Assembly: GCA_012270265.1 (NCBI GenBank)
Contig: JAAXIR010000203.1
Location: 1 to 6,800 of the forward strand
Source of the DNA: Candidatus Poseidoniales archaeon
GTDB taxonomy: Archaea; Thermoplasmatota; Poseidoniia; Poseidoniales; Poseidoniaceae
Direction: 5' to 3'
Length of the DNA: 6,800 bases
A model generated the notes under the pieces. That model saw only the letters and a list, made by a program, of their open reading frames with translations. It had not been told where the DNA came from and made no database searches. Position 1 is the stretch's first letter. Each line of letters starts with the position of its first letter. Made by a program: the position numbers and the translations under genes. Positions 1-5,287 of this stretch are shown one piece after another.

Positions 1-1030
1 CAGAGGCATAGGGCTGGAAAATATCCTGGTATCGTTCTGTGAGGAATGGGATTTCAATTGCCAAAGGAATGAACAAGGTTGCAACAAAGAGGACCATTCG
101 AGACCACATGAGGACACCATCACGATTGGTGATGGAATGAACCAAGCGGTCCGTTTCAGCGATGGTTCTACCCTGTCCAAGAAGTCGATGAAGAGCTTCA
201 TGTGTTCGCAAGAGACTTGTTGATGCGATCAAGAAACAGAGAGCACCTAGAATGGATGAGAAGGAGAAGGCACCTGCAACAAGTGTTGCAGCGGCGAGCG
301 CCAAAAAGAGATATTTGACTGGCTTCTCCTTTCCATTAATTCGTTGAACTTGTTTCAAAGCGAACGGTTTCGGGAATGTCATGACTGCAGTGGTGGTAAG
401 AAGCGAGGCCCAAGCAAGAAGCTCAAGTGGTTCAAACACAATGCCCTCATCATCAGCCAACAAGTGAACATCGGCCGACACAACGAAGGAGGATACGAGA
501 GGTTGACCCGTTGCATCTGCTTTAGGTACAGGTCCAGTTGTTTGCTCAACGTTGATTGGAACTTCCAATGTTGAGTAGATGTGGAACTTCGCCTTCTTTG
601 AGACTTCAAGAACTTCTGTCGATACACCCGTTGAAGCATTAATGTAAACATCGTTCACGATTCCACGTTCTGGAAGAATGCGAATTTCAATATCTTGATT
701 ATGCTCCTTTCCGTTTTCTTCCCATGTCAACTCAAGTGTAATGACTTCAGTCACGATTGCTCCATTTTCGTCAACGTTGGGATGATCCCATTCCATGATG
801 TACTCGGAGACTGGAATGAATTCGGATGCTGCATAGATTTCTCCGGATTCACCCTCAATGAACGTCGGCAGAGCAATCTGCCAGACGAGAACAAGCAAGA
901 AAAACAATCCAACAAGACCAGACGTCGCCAAGGTAAGTGATCCACCTTTCTCGACAATGTTTCGACGTGAACGACTACGCTTTTTCAAGCGGTCAATGTC
1001 CTTCAGAGGTGCGACACGATCTTCTTTCAT
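1..1030 (-). CDS. Membrane protein in the pstA position; probable PstA-type phosphate permease with long N-terminal extension, 3' end outside window
   Basis: The minus-strand frame from the ATG at 1030-1028 is open for 343 codons to the window edge, so the gene is partial. The start is well supported: SD GGGAGG (1043-1038) lies 7 nt upstream, and the ATG shares one base with the pstC stop (TGATG). Seen in the protein: a basic cytoplasmic N-terminus (about 1-30), a membrane helix at about 34-56, an extracytoplasmic stretch of about 140 residues rich in beta-prone segments (57-198), then helices near 203-220, 238-256, 258-274 and 310-330. No permease EAA loop or other PstA signature appears in these residues. 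PstA of model bacteria is about 300 residues in total, so if this is PstA the permease domain starts only beyond the left edge. Some bacterial PstA proteins are known to carry an extra N-terminal extracytoplasmic domain (DUF3333 type). The assignment rests on operon position; an uncharacterised accessory membrane protein is the alternative. Confidence 0.6.
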   Translation of the reverse strand, partial: MKEDRVAPLKDIDRLKKRSRSRRNIVEKGGSLTLATSGLVGLFFLLVLVWQIALPTFIEGESGEIYAASEFIPVSEYIMEWDHPNVDENGAIVTEVITLELTWEENGKEHNQDIEIRILPERGIVNDVYINASTGVSTEVLEVSKKAKFHIYSTLEVPINVEQTTGPVPKADATGQPLVSSFVVSADVHLLADDEGIVFEPLELLAWASLLTTTAVMTFPKPFALKQVQRINGKEKPVKYLFLALAAATLVAGAFSFSSILGALCFLIASTSLLRTHEALHRLLGQGRTIAETDRLVHSITNRDGVLMWSRMVLFVATLFIPLAIEIPFLTERYQDIFQPYAS

Positions 1031-2409
1031 CAGTACGCCTCCCTGTACGTTGATAGAACCTTGTTACCGAGAAGATTCAAACAGAGTGTGATAACGAAGA
1101 GATAGAGGCCTACGGCAAAAATCGTCAGATAACCGATTTCTCCGAAGGGCAGGTCTCCACCAACACGTTGTGCAATGTAGGCAGTCATGGTTTGAGCTGG
1201 CAAGAACATGTTCGAGGTGTAGACAGCAACGGTTCCTACTGCGAGTGTGACAGCCATGGTTTCACCAACGGCTCGAGACAAAGCAAGAATGATGCTCGCT
1301 ATGATTCCAGAAAGCGATGCTTGAAGCATAACACGGAAGGTCGTTTCAATTCGTGTTGCTCCAAGTGCGAGCGAACCCTCACGAAGTTCGTTTGGAACGG
1401 CACGAAGAGCATCTTCGGACATGGACGCTATGAGTGGAAGGATCATGATAGCAACAACAATGGCTCCGTTGATTGGATTGAGAATGTTAGGAGGTTCTGA
1501 AATCCAACCCTGAGCAAAGGCATATTCACCAAATTCAACAACCAGTGGGCCGATGTAGATGAAGGCGAAGAACCCATAGACAACCGATGGAATTCCAGCG
1601 AGAATTTCCAAGGTAGGTTTTACCACGGCTACGAGACGAGGCGAAGCGTATTCACTCAGATAGATTGCACAGCCAACTCCGAGTGGGACAGCGATGAGCA
1701 ATGCACCAAATGCGACTTGGAGTGTCGTAAGCAAGAGGCTGTTGACACCAAAGGACATGTTGTCACAGAGCGTCCTTCGGTCAGAACAGGCGCCCGTTGG
1801 TGTCCATTGTGTCTGGAAGAAAAATTCACCGAATGCGCCAGTGTAGTTTGTTGTAAGCGCGAAAAACAGTGAGATGAATGCAAACACGCCGAGGACAGTA
1901 GCGAAGGTTCGGTCAGCGGGGCCATCCTCACTCGAGGTCGAACCGATCGAACGTGATGCCAGTTTCCTCCAAGTAAGAATCGCCATCAAGAGGGCAATAA
2001 CAAGAAGCAAGTCGGCGTACAGAATGTATGCAATGGGCAAGAGAAGGAAACTTAGTCGAACGACGAGGTCACCAGGAAAGAGGACTTTCTGAGGAATCTT
2101 TTCTGTGTCGATGTACAATGAGCGGTTCCCAAGGATTTCAAGAACCAAACAGCTCAGCAAGAGAATGCCAGCAGTGCCTTGTGCAGAAAACAATCCATCC
2201 ATCTCGAAATCAAGACCAAACCAACCACGAGAATCTGCGATGTCTTGGAAGAACGTAACAGCCTCAAAGAGGAGTGTTTGGATAATACCGAGTGTAATGA
2301 GAATGACTGAAAAACTCGTCAAAAACAGAATGTATCGCATTGGATCCTTCGCCAGTTTATCAACCAAACTCGGCTTATCAGAGCCATGCTTATTCTCGGT
2401 TTCAGACAT
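1030..2409 (-). CDS. pstC: Phosphate ABC transporter permease PstC, N-terminally extended
   Basis: Integral membrane subunit of the PstSCAB importer; with PstA it forms the phosphate channel. Using numbering from the upstream ATG at 2415 (461 residues), the C-terminal permease domain spans about 222-450. It contains IPSVVYG (275-281), an EAA-type coupling loop around 334-354 (EDALRAVPNELREGSLALGA) that should dock on the PstB ATPase, and RAVGETMAV (381-389), a PstC hallmark. A segment FFQTQWTPTG (199-208) matches the region just before the permease core in other PstC proteins. The first 200 residues are longer than usual: helices near 29-50, 80-95, 116-148 (two) and 170-188. E. coli PstC is about 320 residues. 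The second ATG (2409, 459 residues) is preferred because SD GAGG is 7 nt from it and only 1 nt from the first ATG. It is the second gene of the phoU-pstC-pstA arm. Confidence 0.93.
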   Translation of the reverse strand: MSETENKHGSDKPSLVDKLAKDPMRYILFLTSFSVILITLGIIQTLLFEAVTFFQDIADSRGWFGLDFEMDGLFSAQGTAGILLLSCLVLEILGNRSLYIDTEKIPQKVLFPGDLVVRLSFLLLPIAYILYADLLLVIALLMAILTWRKLASRSIGSTSSEDGPADRTFATVLGVFAFISLFFALTTNYTGAFGEFFFQTQWTPTGACSDRRTLCDNMSFGVNSLLLTTLQVAFGALLIAVPLGVGCAIYLSEYASPRLVAVVKPTLEILAGIPSVVYGFFAFIYIGPLVVEFGEYAFAQGWISEPPNILNPINGAIVVAIMILPLIASMSEDALRAVPNELREGSLALGATRIETTFRVMLQASLSGIIASIILALSRAVGETMAVTLAVGTVAVYTSNMFLPAQTMTAYIAQRVGGDLPFGEIGYLTIFAVGLYLFVITLCLNLLGNKVLSTYREAY

Positions 2410-2416
2410 GAACATT

Positions 2417-2420
2417 CCTC
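2417..2420 (-). promoter_or_regulatory. pstC ribosome binding site
   Basis: GAGG on the minus strand overlaps the TGA stop of the phoU-like gene (2421-2419). It is 7 nt from ATG 2409 and 1 nt from ATG 2415, so it selects 2409. Its overlap with the upstream stop suggests translational coupling of PhoU and PstC. Confidence 0.6.
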
Positions 2421-3441
2421 ATTCAATGGATTCTATACGTTCATGCATGAGCATGTTGAGCAGCGATTCAGCAAAGTTAACGCCGTATGCGCATATCCTC
2501 CGAATCGATTCAGATATTTGAAACTCGGAGAACAAGCGTTCTGAAGATTTTCTCCCCGTCCACAAGTCGCTCTCATTCCCTTCAATTTCTTTCATGAGCC
2601 GACCGAGTGAAAGCTTGGCACCGTGAATAAGAGAGACATCCTTGGTATACATGTTATGGACGAGAATTTTCAGTTGTTCAGCCCATTCGGGTATTGCTCG
2701 CAATGGCATCTCCGACGTCTTGCTCTTGATGGTCGTGGAATTGTCTCGGACCAAGAAAGCCAACCGAGCAGCGTGATCACCCATTCGCTCAAGAATTCGA
2801 GCGATGTTTGCGTGTTCAAGAGCAGAGAATCGATCGGTTCCAAGGTTGCGCTCAACAACTGGCTTCTTGACGGCAGCTGCAACTTGCCGTTCGACCAACA
2901 ATCGTCTTGCATCGATTTGACGCTCACGGTCTTCAATGTCGGATAGCAATTCAAGATCTTCTCCAACAAGAACATCGTAGGCATCGTTCACGAGACTTGA
3001 AATCAGGATGTACATTCTGTTGATGGAAACTTGGAAACTCAGTTCAGAAGGGTCAAGAATGGAAAGAATTCGGATCTCCTTGTCTTCATCAAGACCAATT
3101 TCCATACCCCGTGTATCACGAAGGAAATTACGAATGTCTTTTCGCACTTTGCGTGGAATGTTGCTGCTGCATACGACCTTGATAATATCTGCACCTGATA
3201 AGTACGCACCAATCAGCAAATCAACAAGGCCATCGCTCAGTTTGCAACAATCGATGGTCACGGATGATTTGGATGATTCGGATTGCATCGCCGATATGTG
3301 GAGGCCACCAGAAGACATTTCCTCGATGAACACGACGTCTCCTTTCTTCATTTGATTGGCTTTGACCCATTCCCTAGGTAGAGAGACGATCATGGTTGAG
3401 CCACCAGTGACCTGCAACTTGCGGTATTCACTTTCAGTCAA
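2419..3441 (-). CDS. PhoU-family phosphate uptake regulator with N-terminal AbrB/SpoVT-like domain
   Basis: Predicted cytoplasmic regulator of phosphate uptake, 340 residues. Residues about 5-52 look like an AbrB/SpoVT swapped-hairpin DNA-binding domain: YRKLQVTGGSTMIVSLPREW followed by KKGD (32-35) and a short hydrophobic strand. A linker and helical PhoU part follow (about 130-340). PhoU-like motifs are D171-R-E-R-Q-I-D177 and ERMGDHAARLA (218-228), the helix motif that binds metal in PhoU proteins; a second copy near 313-325 (IRRICAYGVNFAE) lacks the usual aspartate. Bacterial PhoU is about 230 residues and has no AbrB part; the fused form is common in archaea. The start is TTG, the first possible start after an in-frame TAG, with SD GGGAGGG 6 nt upstream. 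The next ATG (Met17) would cut the AbrB domain. The gene leads the operon, and its DNA-binding domain makes it a candidate regulator of the adjacent divergent promoter; that role is inferred. Confidence 0.88.
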   Translation of the reverse strand: MTESEYRKLQVTGGSTMIVSLPREWVKANQMKKGDVVFIEEMSSGGLHISAMQSESSKSSVTIDCCKLSDGLVDLLIGAYLSGADIIKVVCSSNIPRKVRKDIRNFLRDTRGMEIGLDEDKEIRILSILDPSELSFQVSINRMYILISSLVNDAYDVLVGEDLELLSDIEDRERQIDARRLLVERQVAAAVKKPVVERNLGTDRFSALEHANIARILERMGDHAARLAFLVRDNSTTIKSKTSEMPLRAIPEWAEQLKILVHNMYTKDVSLIHGAKLSLGRLMKEIEGNESDLWTGRKSSERLFSEFQISESIRRICAYGVNFAESLLNMLMHERIESIE

Positions 3442-3472
3442 CGACGGCCCTCCCTATTTCGGCTTCGCTCAT
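3434..3472 (-). other. Possible 12-codon upstream ORF overlapping the phoU-like start
   Basis: On the minus strand an ATG at 3472-3470 opens a 12-codon frame (MSEAEIGRAVVD) that ends in TGA at 3436-3434. It runs out of frame across the SD and the TTG start of the phoU-like gene, overlapping that gene by 8 nt. It has no clear SD of its own. If transcription starts about 26 nt after the TATA-like element near 3502, its ATG would sit almost at the 5' end of the mRNA, a setting in which archaea can translate leaderless messages. This may be coincidental. Confidence 0.2.
3448..3454 (-). promoter_or_regulatory. Strong SD selecting a TTG start for the phoU-like gene
   Basis: GGGAGGG on the minus strand, 6 nt before the TTG at 3441. 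An in-frame TAG lies just upstream of it, and no ATG or GTG exists between that stop and the TTG, so the rare start codon is well supported. Confidence 0.65.
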
Positions 3473-3495
3473 TGGTTAGTATATCGAGAATCAGC

Positions 3496-3508
3496 ATATA
3501 ATATATAC
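3496..3508 (-). promoter_or_regulatory. Candidate TATA element for the phoU-pstC-pstA arm
   Basis: The minus strand reads GTATATATTATATG here. With the archaeal spacing of about 26 nt, the transcript would start near 3476, giving a leader of about 35 nt that contains the SD at 3454-3448. Other AT-rich stretches nearby could serve instead. Confidence 0.35.
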
Positions 3509-3512
3509 TTCT

Positions 3513-3527
3513 ATATAGAAATATAGA
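3513..3527 (+). promoter_or_regulatory. Candidate TATA element for pstS
   Basis: The tandem ATATAGAAATATAGA could act as BRE/TATA on the plus strand. A start about 26 nt downstream (near 3548) would give a leader of about 50 nt carrying the hairpin at 3570-3585 and the SD. A second AT-rich site, TTTAAT at 3562-3567, is 26 nt from ATG 3590 and would give a nearly leaderless transcript; I cannot choose between them from sequence alone. Confidence 0.3.
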
Positions 3528-3569
3528 GAATCCAATACATCCTATTGGTTACTCCTAAGGGTTTAATGA

Positions 3570-3588
3570 CCTGACACGGGTCAGGGAG
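3570..3588 (+). promoter_or_regulatory. Leader hairpin overlapping the pstS SD
   Basis: CCTGAC (3570-3575), loop ACGG, GTCAGG (3580-3585) form a perfect 6-bp stem. The last two G of the 3' arm are the first two of the SD GGGAG (3584-3588). When folded, the hairpin would partly block ribosome binding. The same 16 bp is also a palindromic DNA site (TGAC-N4-GTCA) and could instead be a repressor operator. Confidence 0.4.
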
Positions 3589-3598
3589 AATGAAAGAC

Positions 3599-4699
3599 AT
3601 GAACCTAAGAAAGAACGCAAAAAGTTGGACCATTATCCTCACCTTGATGATTGCAAGCCTCGCTGGCTGCTTGGGTGACGGAGATACCGAGAACGAACAA
3701 AAAACCATCAACATCGCAGGAAGCAGTACTGTATTCCCAGTTGCGAGTGCTTGGGGACAATCCTACAGTGCACTCAATGCTGATTACACTGTAACCGTCG
3801 CTGGCGGCGGATCTGGCGCTGGAGCATCAAAGGTCTGCAGCACGGATGCAGACTCCGTCAACATCGGTGACATGAGCCGAGGCTGGAAGTCATCCGAAGC
3901 AAGTGTCGACGCTGACGGCTACACCTACAACTGTGCCAACTCCGATGTCACAGTCACACAACTCATCGTTGCCATCGACGGGCTATCCGTTGTTTACAAG
4001 AAGGGTGGTGCAGCAGACCAGTGCATTTCCTCAATGGGAGGCATCTCCATGGCACAGCTGCGCTGGGTCTTCACAGACTGGACTGAATCCGAACTCGAAG
4101 GCGACGGACTTGTCATGTCCTCCGTCATTCCAAACTCCGATGATGACGGCGTCCGTGAATGGGCAGATTTGCACAACTCCAGTGCTTGCCCAGACCAGGA
4201 AATCAAACTCTGGGGAGCTGACTCCGATTCTGGAACCTACGAATACTTCGGTGAACAAGTGTTCTGTAAGAAGTGCTTCGCTGATGCAGACCCAGTTTCA
4301 GAAGGATTTGACTCGGCTCGAGGCTACCAAAACTCTGCTGATGACAACCAGATCGTCAACGGTCTAACCGGTGACGAATACGCCATCGGCTACTTTGGTT
4401 TCGCATACTACGAAGAGAACGCCAACGAGTTGTCTGTTGCTGCGATTGCCAACAACGACACACATGGTGTCCAGGATGCTGGAAACGCAGTTGAGCCAGA
4501 GTCAAGCACAGTCGCTGATGGGTCCTATGCACCATTGTCACGCTACATCTACATGAACGTGAACAACAACGACTGGGATCTCGTTCGAGACTTCTTTGAG
4601 TATGGATTCTCAGAAGAAGGTATGGACCAAGTTGCTGATGTCGGCTATGTGCCACTTCCATCGGACATGCTTGCCGAGATGAAGGCAAGACTCGGTTGA
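3599..4699 (+). CDS. pstS: PstS-family phosphate-binding lipoprotein
   Basis: Extracytoplasmic substrate-binding protein that delivers phosphate to PstC/PstA. Numbered from ATG 3590 (369 residues): a basic N-terminus, hydrophobic segment 13-26 and lipobox LAGC with Cys27 give a membrane-anchored lipoprotein. The mature part has the phosphate-loop motifs AGSSTVFPVA (43-52), GGGSGAG (72-78), IGDMSR (92-97) and a late WGADSDSGTYEYF (208-220). The DSDSGT form, with alanine where E. coli PstS has its binding arginine in RADGSGT, resembles the SphX-like branch of PstS proteins as I recall it. The mature protein is acidic and has six further cysteines (83, 115, 145, 200, 226, 229, the last two as CxxC), so disulfides are possible. 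ATG 3599 is preferred because the SD GGGAG is 10 nt away; ATG 3590 is only 1 nt from it. It is divergent from the permease arm and followed by a terminator, so it is probably transcribed alone and more abundantly. Confidence 0.95.
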   Translation: MNLRKNAKSWTIILTLMIASLAGCLGDGDTENEQKTINIAGSSTVFPVASAWGQSYSALNADYTVTVAGGGSGAGASKVCSTDADSVNIGDMSRGWKSSEASVDADGYTYNCANSDVTVTQLIVAIDGLSVVYKKGGAADQCISSMGGISMAQLRWVFTDWTESELEGDGLVMSSVIPNSDDDGVREWADLHNSSACPDQEIKLWGADSDSGTYEYFGEQVFCKKCFADADPVSEGFDSARGYQNSADDNQIVNGLTGDEYAIGYFGFAYYEENANELSVAAIANNDTHGVQDAGNAVEPESSTVADGSYAPLSRYIYMNVNNNDWDLVRDFFEYGFSEEGMDQVADVGYVPLPSDMLAEMKARLG

Positions 4700-4734
4700 A
4701 TCGTTCCTGTTTTGCACAAGGGTACGTAAGTTCC

Positions 4735-4748
4735 GAACGACGTCGTTC
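4735..4748. repeat. Perfect 14-bp palindrome after pstS
   Basis: GAACGACGTCGTTC is its own reverse complement. It lies 35 nt after the pstS stop and 10 nt before the terminator stem. In RNA it would form a 5-bp hairpin with loop ACGT next to the terminator; in DNA it could be a dimer binding site. Its function is unknown. Confidence 0.5.
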
Positions 4749-4757
4749 AGAGCATCC

Positions 4758-4796
4758 GCCCCTCATCAGGCTCAGGCCTGGTGAGGGGCCTTTTTT
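4758..4796 (+). terminator. Intrinsic-type terminator of pstS
   Basis: A 13-bp stem pairs 4758-4770 (GCCCCTCATCAGG) with 4777-4789, with one G-U pair and a 6-nt loop, followed by TTTTTT at 4791-4796. Archaeal RNA polymerase can stop on T-tracts alone, but this has the full bacterial-style design. It separates pstS from the small gene downstream. Confidence 0.85.
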
Positions 4797-4852
4797 ATTC
4801 GAATTCCATCACTTCGATTGTTTGATAATCATTGACGAAAATGTTCGCCTTA

Positions 4853-4869
4853 CCTCACCAAGTGAGGGG
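4853..4869 (+). promoter_or_regulatory. Leader hairpin covering the SD of the small gene
   Basis: CCTCAC (4853-4858), loop CAA, GTGAGG (4862-4867) form a perfect 6-bp stem. The 3' arm holds most of the SD GAGGGG (4864-4869). The hairpin ends 13 nt before ATG 4881, the same distance as between the pstS hairpin and ATG 3599. The stretch 4797-4852 before it shows no clear promoter apart from the AT-rich TTTGATAATCATT around 4821. Confidence 0.4.
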
Positions 4870-4880
4870 ATGTGTTGAAC

Positions 4881-5132
4881 ATGAGTAAAACCAAGAAAAC
4901 CGAAACGAAGCAAACCGAAGAAAGCCGAACCATGTTGGTAGGATACGTTCGCCGCAGCAATGCTGGCGGAGCGATCAAGTTGTCCATCAACACCGCATCG
5001 TTCGCAGACTGTGAAACCTACGAAACAAGCGATGGGGAATCCTACGTTCCTCTCGTTGTTTCCATGGCTGCACTCCAGCGAGTCATCGCTGGTGAGCGAG
5101 CTGTCACGACCGTTTCACAACTCCTCGATTGA
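4881..5132 (+). CDS. Small uncharacterised protein, about 83 residues
   Basis: I do not recognise this family. From ATG 4881 the protein has a hydrophilic, Lys/Thr/Glu-rich tail (1-17), then a compact part (18-83): MLVGYVRRSNAGGAIKLSIN (18-37) suggests two beta strands around a glycine turn, SDGESYVPLVVS (50-61) suggests another hairpin, and 62-82 looks helical. It has a single cysteine (44), no signal peptide, no membrane segment and no zinc motif, so it should be cytoplasmic. An unbroken frame with codon use like its neighbours, an SD (GAGGGG) and its own terminator argue that it is a real gene. GTG 4872 and TTG 4875 extend the frame upstream by three and two codons, and TTG 4875 is 5 nt from the SD, so the start is uncertain. 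It sits between pstS and the glycosyltransferase with terminators on both sides, so context gives no function. Confidence 0.75.
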   Translation: MSKTKKTETKQTEESRTMLVGYVRRSNAGGAIKLSINTASFADCETYETSDGESYVPLVVSMAALQRVIAGERAVTTVSQLLD

Positions 5133-5187
5133 TTGATAGAGGAGTCCGGTGAAGTAAGCAATCGTGTACTCAAATCTACATGAAGCC

Positions 5188-5226
5188 GAACACTGCTCAA
5201 TTCCGGTTGAGCAGTGTTCCATTTTT
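5188..5226 (+). terminator. Intrinsic-type terminator of the small gene
   Basis: A perfect 13-bp stem pairs 5188-5200 (GAACACTGCTCAA) with 5207-5219, loop TTCCGG, followed after two bases by TTTTT (5222-5226). It lies 55 nt after the small gene's stop codon; the spacer 5133-5187 holds nothing else I can identify. Confidence 0.82.
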
Positions 5227-5242
5227 CATTCAACAAGGGATG

Positions 5243-5280
5243 GTATAGGGAGTACAACTATATATTCTACATTTTCGAGG
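5243..5280 (+). promoter_or_regulatory. Promoter and SD of the glycosyltransferase gene
   Basis: Just after the terminator are two TATA-like elements, GGTATAGGG (5242-5250) and CTATATATT (5258-5266), then SD GAGG (5277-5280) 7 nt before ATG 5288. Transcription from the first element would start near 5270 and include the SD. The second is about 26 nt from the ATG and would give a leaderless mRNA, in which case the SD would be unused. Confidence 0.45.
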
Positions 5281-5287
5281 TTTTGAT

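Larger units (their letters stand above)
3471..3553. promoter_or_regulatory. Divergent phoU/pstS control region with direct and inverted repeats
   Basis: The 148-bp gap between the divergent starts has an AT-rich core (3478-3530). Repeats seen: ATTGGTTA at 3471-3478 and 3544-3551, extending to 9 of 10 matches and bracketing the core; ATATCGAGAATC at 3481-3492 versus ATATAGAGAATC at 3521-3532, 11 of 12 matches and exactly 40 bp apart; tandem ATATAGA at 3513 and 3521; a perfect 12-bp palindrome TTCTATATAGAA at 3509-3520; and an inverted pair AGTATAT (3478-3484) / ATATACT (3503-3509). These are plausible operator half-sites controlling both arms. The AT-rich repeats may partly just reflect TATA boxes. 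Confidence 0.5.

Noticed and set aside
379..957. Short minus-strand frames within the left-edge gene
   Set aside because: They are shadows of the continuous 343-codon frame that starts at 1030, which has the SD and the coupling with pstC.
1168..1500. Plus-strand 110-codon frame inside pstC
   Set aside because: It lies antisense to a clear PstC permease core, has a low-complexity composition with no domain logic, and has no SD.
3903..4367. Plus-strand 154-codon frame inside pstS
   Set aside because: It overlaps the PstS coding frame and is Ser/Thr/Pro-rich, typical of an off-frame translation of this codon bias.
4356..4766. Minus-strand 136-codon frame over the end of pstS and its terminator
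   Set aside because: It is Arg/Ser/Gln-rich, has no recognisable domain, and runs through the palindrome and terminator stem.
4759..4869. Possible antiterminator pairing between CCCCTCA (4759-4765) and TGAGGGG (4863-4869)
   Set aside because: The match exists, but both segments have much closer, stronger partners; with no sign of a sensing domain, this is more likely chance among G/C-rich stems.
4696..4878. Plus-strand 60-codon frame after pstS
   Set aside because: It runs through the pstS terminator and the leader hairpin of the next gene; no SD and no protein-like pattern.
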